Notes under the pieces: model-generated
Databases searched by the model: none
Seen by the model: only the letters and a program-made list of their open reading frames with translations
What the model was told of the DNA's origin: nothing
Origin: Clostridia bacterium
Lineage (GTDB): Bacteria; Bacillota_A; Clostridia; Christensenellales; Aristaeellaceae
Length of the DNA stretch: 9,881 nucleotides
NCBI GenBank assembly: GCA_017412025.1
Contig: JAFQOY010000244.1
Location: 1 to 9,881, forward strand
Direction: 5' to 3'
Shown here: positions 1-6,689 of the stretch, one piece after another
Numbering within the stretch: the stretch's first letter is position 1
How the letters are laid out: each line of letters begins with the position of its first letter
Program-made: the position numbers and the translations under genes

Positions 1-639
1 AACCTTCGCCCCGCGCAGGCCGACCTCCTCCTGCACGGTAAATGCGCAGGTGATATCGCCGTCATAACCGCAGTTTTCAAGGATATCCAGCAGGATCATA
101 CAGCCCATCCGGTCGTCGATCGCCTTCGCCTTGACAAAGCCGTCGCCGAATTCGCGGTACTCGCTTTCAAACGTCGCGTAGCTGCCCGGCGGGCACAGGC
201 GCTCCGCCTCCTCTTTACTGTCGCAGCCGATATCGATGGCCAGCGAGTCAAAGTCGGACGCCTTTTTCCTGTCCTCCGCGCTCATCAGGTGGATCGCCTT
301 GATGCCCATCACGCCCGGCACAGCTTTTTCCCCGACCAGCACGCGCTTGGATACGCAGCACCGTGCATCCACGCCGCCCACAGGCGCGATATGCAGAAGT
401 CCGTTGTCCGCAGCGAATGTGACGATGAATCCCACCTCGTCCATATGCGCGGCCAGCATGACATGCGCCTTGCTTTTGTCCGTTCCCTTCCTGTACGCAT
501 AGAGGTTTCCGATGGTGTCCGTATACACGCGGCCTTCCCTGTTTTCAAGGATGCGCTCTGCTTCCCTGCGGATGGCGTCTCTCGCTTCCTTTTCAAGGCC
601 GGAAGGAGCGCGCAGCGCCGTCAATTCCTTTAATAGCAT
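1..639 (-). CDS. M42 family metallo-aminopeptidase, second copy (3' part beyond window)
   Basis: The 213 N-terminal residues are visible and the gene runs off the left edge. They match the M42 family (glutamyl aminopeptidase / PepA / deblocking aminopeptidase), cytosolic dinuclear-metal exopeptidases that form large tetrahedral particles and trim peptides. Visible metal or catalytic motifs are AAHMDEVGF (His65, Asp67), AIDDRMG (Asp175 region) and TVQEEVGLRGA (Glu204-Glu205), all canonical. The remaining Asp and His ligands lie outside the window. The ATG at 637-639 is preceded by a GGAGGAG ribosome binding site and overlaps the stop of the upstream M42 gene by 10 nt, which implies translational coupling. 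Family assignment is firm; substrate preference cannot be read from the sequence. Confidence 0.93.
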   Translation of the reverse strand, partial: MLLKELTALRAPSGLEKEARDAIRREAERILENREGRVYTDTIGNLYAYRKGTDKSKAHVMLAAHMDEVGFIVTFAADNGLLHIAPVGGVDARCCVSKRVLVGEKAVPGVMGIKAIHLMSAEDRKKASDFDSLAIDIGCDSKEEAERLCPPGSYATFESEYREFGDGFVKAKAIDDRMGCMILLDILENCGYDGDITCAFTVQEEVGLRGAKV

Positions 640-1670
640 AGCGTCTCCTCCCATCCTCTGTGCATATCGCACACTGTTCTCGCCAGCAGATGCGCCTGCC
701 TGCGCATCAGTTCAAGCGATCCCGTTTCCACCGTCGTATGCATGTACTTGATCGGAAGGCTGATCACCGCGCAGGGAATGCCCTCGCACGCCACCTGAAC
801 CTCCCAAGCGTCCGTATAGGTGTTGCCCGGAGATACCTCTATCGCCGTCTTCATGCCCAGCTCCTTTGCATGCGCTGTGATAAAGTCCGCCAGCTTAGGA
901 TGCGTATTGGGGCCGCAGGAAATGGCCGTCGTATCCAGTGGAACCGTCTCGCCCGGCGCGCAGCCCTCCATCGTGCCATGGGTCACATCCAGGATGATCG
1001 CCAGATCCGGACGAAGAGCCTCTGCGCTCGTCATCGCGCCGAGGGAATCGATTTCCTCGCGCGCAGAGAGCACAAAGATGACCTCCGCATCGTGCAGGCA
1101 GCTTTTCAGCTCCTGCGCACAGGCAAAGAGAATCGCCGCGCAGGCGCGGTCGTCAAGCGTCTTGCTCGCCACATACCCGTTTTCAAGCGCCGTCATCCTG
1201 CCTGTAAACTGCACAGGCGTGCCGGCCGGCACAAGACGCCTGACCTCCTCAGGCGCAAGCCCCGTGTCGATGTACAGTTCATCCGCAGGCGTCACCTTGC
1301 CGCGCTCCCTTGCATCCGTCAGATGCGGCGCAGCGGCGCCAACCACGCCGTAAAGCGGGCCTTCCTTCGTCAGGATGCTGACCTCCTGAGCCGGCAGAAT
1401 CTGCGCCGCAGCGCCCATGGACAGAAAGCGAACGCTTCCATCCTCCTCGACGCCTGTGGTCATCAGACCGACTTCGTCGATATGCGCGCAGAGCATCACA
1501 CGAGGACCGCCTCTGCCGCGCTTCACCGCGACGACACTGTTCATCGCGTCGATATGCACCTCGTCGCAGTACGGCCGAAACACACGCGCAAACGCCCCGG
1601 CCGCCTGCGCTTCATAGCCGCTGGTTCCGGGGACGGTGGTGATATGCTCAAGGAAACCGAAAAAATCCAT
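630..1670 (-). CDS. M42 family metallo-aminopeptidase, first copy
   Basis: A 346-residue protein, the usual length for M42 aminopeptidases, predicted cytosolic with no signal peptide. Motifs in order: CAHIDEVGL (His63, Asp65), TLDDRAC (Asp173 region), SAREEIDSLGA (Glu205-Glu206), ILDVTHGT (Asp228) and LPIKYMHTTVE (His311). All five metal-binding or catalytic positions are therefore kept. The loop after the Glu pair is odd: most relatives, including the neighbouring copy, read EEVGLRGA, whereas here it is EEIDSLGA, losing the conserved Gly and Arg. The two copies are clearly diverged, so this is an old duplication or a heteromeric pair rather than a recent tandem copy. The start is supported by purine-rich GGGAG/AAGGA sequence just upstream, and the gene follows the small rubredoxin-like gene by 12 nt. 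Confidence 0.95.
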   Translation of the reverse strand: MDFFGFLEHITTVPGTSGYEAQAAGAFARVFRPYCDEVHIDAMNSVVAVKRGRGGPRVMLCAHIDEVGLMTTGVEEDGSVRFLSMGAAAQILPAQEVSILTKEGPLYGVVGAAAPHLTDARERGKVTPADELYIDTGLAPEEVRRLVPAGTPVQFTGRMTALENGYVASKTLDDRACAAILFACAQELKSCLHDAEVIFVLSAREEIDSLGAMTSAEALRPDLAIILDVTHGTMEGCAPGETVPLDTTAISCGPNTHPKLADFITAHAKELGMKTAIEVSPGNTYTDAWEVQVACEGIPCAVISLPIKYMHTTVETGSLELMRRQAHLLARTVCDMHRGWEETLCY

Positions 1671-1682
1671 GTCCTTACTCCC

Positions 1683-1856
1683 TCAGTCCGTGTTGCCCTC
1701 TCCGTCAAACGCAAGCTCCTGATTGGCGCAGACGCTCTGCGTCGAAGGATCAAAGTGCATCTGCTCGTGCGTATCCTCGGGCGCATAGCTCATCCAGTAG
1801 CTGGGCACCTGATGGACATAGCCGCATACGCTGCATCGATAGTAGAAAACCTCCAT
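1683..1856 (-). CDS. Small rubredoxin-like / zinc-ribbon protein (57 aa)
   Basis: A 57-residue open reading frame with a clear ribosome binding site (GGAGG, 8 nt before the ATG at 1854-1856). It begins MEVFYYRCSVCGYVHQ, which resembles the first half of a rubredoxin or the rubredoxin domain of rubrerythrin: Cys8 and Cys11 form a CxxCGY knuckle. The second knuckle, normally CPxCG, is reduced to a single Cys43 in SVCANQEL. With only three cysteines, a classical Fe(Cys)4 site is not complete; His15, His30 or His34 could supply a fourth ligand, which is inference. It sits 32 nt after the CvpA gene and 12 nt before an M42 peptidase gene, so it is very likely cotranscribed. Function unknown; a metal-binding regulatory or electron-transfer role is possible. 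Confidence 0.8.
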   Translation of the reverse strand: MEVFYYRCSVCGYVHQVPSYWMSYAPEDTHEQMHFDPSTQSVCANQELAFDGEGNTD

Positions 1857-1888
1857 CGTATATTCCTCCCGAACTGTTATAAAATCCG

Positions 1889-2581
1889 TCAGAACGCGCC
1901 GCCGAGAATGGACAGGATGATCCTGCTGTCAAACATCGGCGCCATGCGCGAGCCGGCGATCAGATCGCTGATGAGCGGAACCGGCGCAATGGCCAGCACA
2001 ATCGGCACAAGCGCAAACAGGATAAACAGAAGCAGCACGCCGCGCACCAGACCGAACACGCCGCCGATAAGCGAATCCAGATGCCGGAGCACGGGCAGCT
2101 CAAAGACATAATTGACCAGATGGATGACAAATGTCGCCGCAAGATAAAAGACGAAGAAGCAGCACAGAAAGCTCAGAATGGAAATCGATACGCTGACAAT
2201 CGTCTGGCTGAGCAGCTGAGCAATCGTCATGGAGCCTTTAGCGCCCGGAACGGCAGCGATGAACGCCGTCTCAAACGCCGCCGGCAGGTTTGCGCTTTCC
2301 AGAATCTGGGCCAGCGTGCTTTCGCCCACCTGCGCCACCGAAAGCAGAGACAGATCCAGGCTGCTGATCCGGCTTCCCGCGTCTGTGTAATACATCAGCG
2401 TGTCCACCAGCGTCTGATTGCCGTTGAGCCAGGCAGCCAGATCGCCGCTGACAGCCAGGGAAAGCGCCGCAGCGCCGATGAGCGCCGCCACGCTCAGCAC
2501 GCCGCTGATGAATCCTCTGTACATGCCAAAGATCACGCTGACCGCCAGCACGATCAGAATAAAGATATCGATGATGTTCAT
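1889..2581 (-). CDS. CvpA family integral membrane protein
   Basis: A 230-residue, very hydrophobic protein. The start at 2579-2581 (MNIIDIFILIV) is preferred over the longer reading frame because AAGGAG lies just upstream and the membrane domain begins immediately. Predicted membrane segments lie around residues 3-21, 26-44, 126-157 and 171-200. Two CvpA hallmarks are visible: a Gly-Arg-rich turn (GMYRGFISGVLSV, residues 19-31) after helix 1 and LDSLIGGVFGLVRGVLLL (168-185) near the end. The loop at 45-125 is longer than in minimal CvpA proteins. CvpA was named for colicin V export in E. coli; in Bacillota its role is undefined and probably concerns the cell envelope. It follows the DUF5711-like gene by 22 nt. 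Confidence 0.9.
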   Translation of the reverse strand: MNIIDIFILIVLAVSVIFGMYRGFISGVLSVAALIGAAALSLAVSGDLAAWLNGNQTLVDTLMYYTDAGSRISSLDLSLLSVAQVGESTLAQILESANLPAAFETAFIAAVPGAKGSMTIAQLLSQTIVSVSISILSFLCCFFVFYLAATFVIHLVNYVFELPVLRHLDSLIGGVFGLVRGVLLLFILFALVPIVLAIAPVPLISDLIAGSRMAPMFDSRIILSILGGAF

Positions 2582-2603
2582 GCATACTCCTTGGACGTTT
2601 CTG

Positions 2604-3812
2604 TTACTTCGGCAGTTCCACCACGTAGATTTCCGATCCGGATGCAATCACGGCTCGGTTGTCCGTGATCATGCCCAGCACCGCCGTCACATTGATCGGA
2701 AGCTCAAAGGCTTTGAACGTCGTCTCGCCAAATCTGCAGACATAGACGGCATGATGCGAAAATGCATAAACCGAATGCGTGCCAAGCGCCGCAGCCATGC
2801 ATTCGCCGGGCAGATGCATCACGCGATCGATATTGTTGTACATCAGCCGCACATTATTGATGTGAATACCCTCGTTCTGCTCCTGCGCAGGCACGAGCAG
2901 CTGATAGGTCGTATTGCCGTTTTTCTTGACGTCCTGCACGGTATAGCCGTAGATCAGCCTGGAATTGCCTTCCTGAAGCGCGCGGTAATTGTACGTCTTG
3001 ATCTCGCGCGTATTGACGACGTTGAGCATGCCGTTCGCATCGTAGATCATATAGGCAATATGCTCGCCAAGCGAGCTTTTTCCGGTGGAGAGCCTGCCGG
3101 GCTGGAACGTCTGCAGCTCGGTGGAGATGACGGTACCCGTCGTATCAAGCCCCATCATCCACATCAGCTCCGTCTCCTGCGCACTGGACGTCGTAACGGA
3201 ATGGAAGAACCCGATATCCAGCAGCGTCTGGTTGCTGATGTTGACATTGTCGACAATCTGACCGGCAGAGTTGATGACGGACACGACGCCGTTGTCCTGA
3301 TCGCCGACAAACACGGCGACATACTCGTCGCCTGCGCTGGCAAACTGAATGGTGTCTGTCATCTTGTTGTTGTACGTCAGCTTTCCCTTGTTATTGAATA
3401 TATACAGATCTGTTCCGGACCATGCGACGATCTTCTCCTGCGTCGCGTCGTAGTCGGCATTGGAGCCAATCTGATAGCTCCATTCGTTGCCGCCCGTAGC
3501 CGCCATGCAGTGAAGCGACGTGCCGTCATAAAAGATGACGCTGCCGCCGAACGGCATGATATTCTGCGAGAGCGTCGCGCCGATGCGCGTCACCCTGCCG
3601 ATATCCTCCCGTCCGCCCTCGTTTGCGGCATAGCTGATCACCATGACGATCATCACCAGCAGCGCAAGCACGGCGATCACACCGCGGATTTTCTTCAGAA
3701 AATTTCCTTTTTCCGGTTTTCTTCCGCCTGTTTTGTTTTCTTTCATGCCGTACGCGTGGTTTTTTCTGCTTGCTCCGGGCACATATTTGACGTGATACTT
3801 TTTGCGATCCAT
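2604..3812 (-). CDS. DUF5711-like single-pass membrane protein with probable beta-propeller ectodomain
   Basis: A 402-residue protein starting at the ATG at 3810-3812, chosen because AAAGGA lies 8 nt upstream; a longer in-frame extension reaches 4031 but has no ribosome binding site and runs into the DnaA-box block. Residues 1-43 are strongly basic and likely cytoplasmic, residues 44-63 (GVIAVLALLVMIVMVISYAA) form one membrane anchor, and the remaining ~340 residues are predicted outside the cell. That domain shows repeated short strand-turn patterns such as VIFYDGTSLHCM, IVAWSGTDLYIFNNKGKL and VSVINSAGQIV, like a beta-propeller of the kind seen in Clostridia proteins annotated DUF5711. No catalytic motif is visible. 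It heads the operon with cvpA, and a cell-surface sensing or scaffold role is inference only. The family name comes from recall, not a search. Confidence 0.85.
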   Translation of the reverse strand: MDRKKYHVKYVPGASRKNHAYGMKENKTGGRKPEKGNFLKKIRGVIAVLALLVMIVMVISYAANEGGREDIGRVTRIGATLSQNIMPFGGSVIFYDGTSLHCMAATGGNEWSYQIGSNADYDATQEKIVAWSGTDLYIFNNKGKLTYNNKMTDTIQFASAGDEYVAVFVGDQDNGVVSVINSAGQIVDNVNISNQTLLDIGFFHSVTTSSAQETELMWMMGLDTTGTVISTELQTFQPGRLSTGKSSLGEHIAYMIYDANGMLNVVNTREIKTYNYRALQEGNSRLIYGYTVQDVKKNGNTTYQLLVPAQEQNEGIHINNVRLMYNNIDRVMHLPGECMAAALGTHSVYAFSHHAVYVCRFGETTFKAFELPINVTAVLGMITDNRAVIASGSEIYVVELPK

Positions 3813-3963
3813 GCAGATTTCCTTTCGAAATGATTGCGATTCAAACCGCGGCAGCGCGCCGCTCGCTGCCTTCTCTCCGTTTCTGCCTTTCTTTGCATAG
3901 CATAAACGAAAATCCGGCGCTTCATGCCGTATGCCGCTTTCTTTTCCGTTCCGGGCATTGACC

Positions 3964-3993
3964 TTTGGACTTTTCCACTTTTGGACTTTTCCA
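3964..3993 (+). repeat. Tandem 14-nt direct repeat, 16-bp period
   Basis: TTTGGACTTTTCCA occurs at 3964-3977 and again, exactly, at 3980-3993, separated by CT. The TTTTCCA part resembles the left half of the TTTTCCACA DnaA-box variant. It lies in the non-coding block leading to the DnaA-box cluster. Two copies only, so this is not a CRISPR or an iteron array. Confidence 0.8.
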
Positions 3994-4027
3994 GCTTCCT
4001 CTCCCCAAAATATCGGGGTTTCCATGC

Positions 4028-4061
4028 CCAAAAACGCTGATATTTTCTATTTTTGGCTTTT
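4028..4061 (+). repeat. Origin-associated shared core, copy A
   Basis: This stretch contains CCAAAAACGCTG (4028-4039) and CTATTTTTGGCTTTT (4047-4061), separated by a 7-nt insert. The same two blocks occur fused, without the insert, on the minus strand at 6600-6626 upstream of dnaN. The CCAAAAA and TTTTTGG parts can pair, giving a small hairpin. A second matching block follows at 4095-4112 (CTTATCCC..GGTTTTCC), as it does in the other copy. Confidence 0.75.
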
Positions 4062-4117
4062 CCTTTTCGCGCCTTTTCTTCCATATCCAAAAGGCTTATC
4101 CCAGGGTTTTCCTCGTG

Positions 4118-4181
4118 TTATCCACATGGTTGTGAACAAAAATGTGGATAACTGTGGATAATTTGTGGATAGTGTGGATAA
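4118..4181. promoter_or_regulatory. DnaA-box cluster
   Basis: Five DnaA-type 9-mers lie within 64 bp. TTATCCACA reads on the plus strand at 4118-4126. On the minus strand it is exact at 4143-4151, 4153-4161 and 4173-4181, with one mismatch at 4164-4172 (CTATCCACA). Start-to-start spacing of the four minus-strand boxes is 10, 11 and 9 bp, about one helical turn, so bound DnaA molecules would face the same side. A further weak site (TTATCCAAA) is at 4212-4220. Direct observation of the sites is firm; their use as oriC or as a DnaA-titrating or regulatory site is inference. Confidence 0.85.
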
Positions 4182-4230
4182 TTTCGTGGAAAACCCCGTT
4201 TCTGAATTTCTTTATCCAAACATGCTGAAA

Positions 4231-5325
4231 TCAGATCGTCAGTCTGCCGTTTTCCACATGATACACGGCGCCCTGCCGCGCCCCGGCCAGATCGGATACA
4301 TCCGTGCAAGTGACAAACGTCTGTACGCGGTCTATCCGCTCGATGAGCTGCCTCCTTCTGCCGGGATCCAGCTCGCTCATCACATCGTCCAGCATCAGAA
4401 TCGGCGCCTCGCCCGTTTCCTCCGCCGCCATTTCAAGCTGAGCAAGCTTCAGCGAGAGCACGGCGCTGCGCTGCTGCCCCTGCGAGGCAAAATGGCGCGC
4501 GTCCTTTCCATTGATGCTCACGCCCATGTCGTCTCTGTGAATGCCCACCGTCGTGGTCATGCGGCGAAGATCCTCCTGCCGGGCGGCGCGTATGCGGTCA
4601 AGCAGCCTCTGCGCGCTGTCCGGCGCATCCTCCGTCTGCGAGATATACCAGAGCCTGAGCTCTTCCCTTCCGCCGGTCAGCGAGGCATGCGCCTTTGCGG
4701 CGCTTTCGCTGAGCTTTTCGATGGCCTCGCGGCGGTTTGCGGCAATCTCCGCGCCGATGAGGCTCAGCTGCTCGTCCCACATGTCAAGCGTGGGCAGCAG
4801 CGAGGGATGCTTTCCAATCTCCCTGAGCAGCGCATTGCGCTGATTGAGCGTGCGCACGGCGCGCTGCAGCGCATAGAAATACGCCGGACGCAGCTGGGAG
4901 AGCTGCATATCCAGAAACCGTCTGCGCTCGCCCGGACCGCTCTTGACGATGGAGAGATCCTCCGGCGAAAACAGCACGCCGCAGACATGACCGAACAGCT
5001 CGCCGATGCGTTCTGCCTGCCGTGCGCCGATGCGGACGGTCTTTTTCTTTTTTCCGTTCTTTGCCAGCAGGATGGTCACCTCATGCGTTCCATCCCGCTG
5101 AAGGGTCTCAATCCGGACGCGGGCGTCCGCGCATCCCCAGCGGATGAGCTCCTCATCCTTCGCCGTCCTGTGGCTGCGGCCGAGGCAGCAGAGATGAAGC
5201 GCCTCCAGAATGTTGGTCTTGCCCTGCGCGTTTTCGCCTGTGAACACGGTCACGCCGCTGTCCGGTTCGATGACAGCCTGCTCGTAGTTTCTGAAATTTT
5301 TGAGTGTCAGCGATTTGACGCGCAT
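4231..5325 (-). CDS. recF: RecF, DNA replication and repair ATPase
   Basis: A 364-residue protein, the normal RecF length, beginning MRVKSLTLKNFRNYE, the typical RecF N-terminus. RecF is an SMC/ABC-like ATPase that, with RecO and RecR, loads RecA at single-strand gaps and stalled forks. The Walker A motif GENAQGKT lies at residues 30-37 and the Walker B / D-loop region LMLDDVMSELD at about 310-320. The central helical arm is present, with no frameshift or missing motif. It is 87 bp downstream of dnaN in the same direction, the classic dnaN-recF order. The usual intervening small S4-domain gene (yaaA) and the following gyrB are absent; recF is instead followed by the DnaA-box block. Confidence 0.97.
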   Translation of the reverse strand: MRVKSLTLKNFRNYEQAVIEPDSGVTVFTGENAQGKTNILEALHLCCLGRSHRTAKDEELIRWGCADARVRIETLQRDGTHEVTILLAKNGKKKKTVRIGARQAERIGELFGHVCGVLFSPEDLSIVKSGPGERRRFLDMQLSQLRPAYFYALQRAVRTLNQRNALLREIGKHPSLLPTLDMWDEQLSLIGAEIAANRREAIEKLSESAAKAHASLTGGREELRLWYISQTEDAPDSAQRLLDRIRAARQEDLRRMTTTVGIHRDDMGVSINGKDARHFASQGQQRSAVLSLKLAQLEMAAEETGEAPILMLDDVMSELDPGRRRQLIERIDRVQTFVTCTDVSDLAGARQGAVYHVENGRLTI

Positions 5326-5352
5326 ACATTACCCCTCAGCTTGAGAGACGTC

Positions 5353-5400
5353 CGCTCCTTCCGCCATCCAGCGGATGGTTCTGCCCCGGCTGAAGGAGCG
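5353..5400. repeat. Hairpin in the dnaN-recF gap
   Basis: The 87-bp gap between dnaN and recF contains an outer 9-bp inverted repeat (CGCTCCTTC at 5353-5361 with GAAGGAGCG at 5392-5400) and an inner 6-bp one (CCATCC 5364-5369, GGATGG 5373-5378, loop AGC). No T-tract follows on either strand, so it is not an intrinsic terminator. It could be an RNA-processing or stability element that sets RecF level relative to DnaN; this is inference. Confidence 0.6.
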
Positions 5401-5412
5401 ATATCCGTCCCA

Positions 5413-6516
5413 TTAAGAATTGAACACCCTGACCGGCAGCACCAGATACAGATAGCTGTCGCCCTCCGTCGGGCAGACCACGCAGGGGCTGACGTTGGAA
5501 TTGAAGCGCATAAAGACCTCGTCGTCAGAGAGCGCCTTGAGCACATCGGTGATGTAGCGGACGTTGAAGGCAATGGTCAGATCCTTGCCCTCGGTGACGA
5601 CAGAAATCTTCTCCTCCATATCGCCCGTCTCGGAATTGGAGGTGACGTCCAGCGTTTCGCCGTCGATCTTAAAGCACACCAGATTGCTCTTGCCCTCGCG
5701 CGCAATCAGGCTCGCGCGGTCAATGGCGCTGCCCAGCTCGCTGCGGCTGACGGTCACGCGGGTCTGCCACTCCTGCGGCAGGATCTGGCGATAGCGGATA
5801 AATTCGCCCTCAAGCAGGCGGGCGACGATGTGCGTCTGGCCGACGTCCATCCGCATATGGCTCTTGCTGAAGCAGAGGGAGGCCGTCTCCTCGGTGTCGG
5901 AGAGGATCTTGGCGATATCGCCGAGCACCTTGCCGCCGACGACGGCGGAAACACCCTTTTCGGGGCCTTCGATCGTCTCTTTGCGCAGCGCAAGGCGGAA
6001 GCCGTCCAGCGCAACGACGCGCATTTCGCTCTTTTCAATCTCCATCAGGCAGCCGGTGAGGATCGGGCGGCTCTCGTCCACGGCAATGGCAAAGAGCGTG
6101 CGGCCGATCATATCGCGCAGGGTATTCTGCGGCATGGCAAACTCGCTGCCGGAAACCTGCGGAAGCTCCGGATATTCGACCGGATCAAAGCCGGAAATGG
6201 TGATGCGGGACGTGGCGGAGCGGATGGTCGCCTGCATGCGGTCGGAGATGGAGAATTCACAGGTATCGCCGGGCAGCTTGCGCACGACCTCGCAAAGCAG
6301 CTTGCCGGGCAGCACGGCGCGTCCTTCTTCCTTAAAGGTCGCCGGAATGATGGTTTCAATGCCCAGCGCAAGATCCGTACACATCAGACGCAGGCCGTTT
6401 TCGCAGGACTCAAAGAGGACGCCTTCCAGAATAGGCTTGGGGGAACGGACGGCCAGCGCGCGGCTGACGATGGAGAGGCTTGTGTTCAGCACATTGGTAT
6501 CACAGGAAAAACGCAT
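5413..6516 (-). CDS. dnaN: DNA polymerase III beta subunit (sliding clamp)
   Basis: A 367-residue protein of standard clamp length, starting MRFSCDTNVLNTSLSIVSRAL and ending YLYLVLPVRVFNS, both characteristic of bacterial beta clamps. The clamp is a dimeric ring that tethers DNA polymerase III and many repair proteins to DNA; three successive clamp folds would span about residues 1-125, 126-245 and 246-367. The ATG at 6514-6516 was chosen because GGAGG lies 8 nt upstream; an earlier in-frame ATG (6529-6531) overlaps that ribosome binding site and has none of its own. The upstream 300 bp is non-coding with DnaA-type boxes, so DnaA control of transcription is plausible. dnaA is not adjacent, unlike the common dnaA-dnaN order. 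Confidence 0.97.
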   Translation of the reverse strand: MRFSCDTNVLNTSLSIVSRALAVRSPKPILEGVLFESCENGLRLMCTDLALGIETIIPATFKEEGRAVLPGKLLCEVVRKLPGDTCEFSISDRMQATIRSATSRITISGFDPVEYPELPQVSGSEFAMPQNTLRDMIGRTLFAIAVDESRPILTGCLMEIEKSEMRVVALDGFRLALRKETIEGPEKGVSAVVGGKVLGDIAKILSDTEETASLCFSKSHMRMDVGQTHIVARLLEGEFIRYRQILPQEWQTRVTVSRSELGSAIDRASLIAREGKSNLVCFKIDGETLDVTSNSETGDMEEKISVVTEGKDLTIAFNVRYITDVLKALSDDEVFMRFNSNVSPCVVCPTEGDSYLYLVLPVRVFNS

Positions 6517-6575
6517 ATCTTCAACCTCCATGGAGTAGTAGCAGTATATAGAATCAGCAGTAGAAGCCGTAGGGC

Positions 6576-6689
6576 GGTGGAAAACCGGGATAAGTGCCAA
6601 AAAGCCAAAAATAGCAGCGTTTTTGGCTGTGGAAAACACTGTGAAAACGTGGGAAAATTTCCACGGTTTTTCCACAAACCTGGGGATAA
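6576..6689. promoter_or_regulatory. DnaA-type box group upstream of dnaN
   Basis: Sites seen: TTTTCCACA on the minus strand at 6628-6636 and on the plus strand at 6668-6676 (pointing toward each other's flanks), TTTTCCACC on the minus strand at 6576-6584, and TTATCCCCA on the minus strand at 6681-6689. A degenerate TGTGAAAAC at 6640-6648 follows 12 bp after the first. TTTTCCACA is a recognised weaker DnaA-box variant in Bacillota. No perfect TTATCCACA occurs in this block. An imperfect palindrome (about 6649-6665) sits between the opposed boxes. Role as dnaN regulator or origin sub-site is inferred. Confidence 0.6.
6600..6626 (-). repeat. Origin-associated shared core, copy B
   Basis: On the minus strand this reads CCAAAAACGCTG followed directly by CTATTTTTGGCTTTT, the same two blocks as at 4028-4061 but without the 7-nt insert. 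A matching CTTATCCCGGTTTTCC block follows at 6579-6594. Within this copy AGCCAAAAA (6603-6611) and TTTTTGGCT (6620-6628) form a perfect 9-bp hairpin with an 8-nt loop, overlapping the first TTTTCCACA box. Confidence 0.75.

Larger units (their letters stand above)
3813..4230. other. Non-coding block downstream of recF, candidate replication-origin element
   Basis: A 418-bp stretch between the recF stop and the DUF5711-like start without a credible gene. From left to right it holds: a hairpin with stem GGCAGCG/CGCTGCC (3850-3870) in the leader of the DUF5711-like gene; a direct repeat (3964-3993); a small CCCC/GGGG inverted repeat (4003-4018); a T-rich stretch around 4040-4080 that could be a duplex-unwinding segment; and a tight DnaA-box cluster (4118-4181). 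No terminator is seen after recF, so transcription from recF may pass through this block. The layout of AT-rich DNA beside clustered DnaA boxes is what bacterial oriC regions look like, but origin activity is inferred. Confidence 0.6.

Noticed and set aside
660..2111. 483-codon plus-strand open frame
   Set aside because: Antisense to the M42, rubredoxin-like and CvpA genes; Arg/His-rich composition typical of a shadow frame.
2418..3833. 471-codon plus-strand open frame
   Set aside because: Antisense to the DUF5711-like gene and cvpA; no domain and no translation signal.
3964..3993. CRISPR or plasmid iterons
   Set aside because: Only two short repeats with a 2-nt gap and no spacers, no cas or rep gene nearby.
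3743..4090. 115-residue basic protein on the minus strand upstream of the DUF5711-like gene
   Set aside because: No ribosome binding site, overlaps the DUF5711-like start and the origin-like block, and has low-complexity Lys/Arg composition with no recognisable fold.
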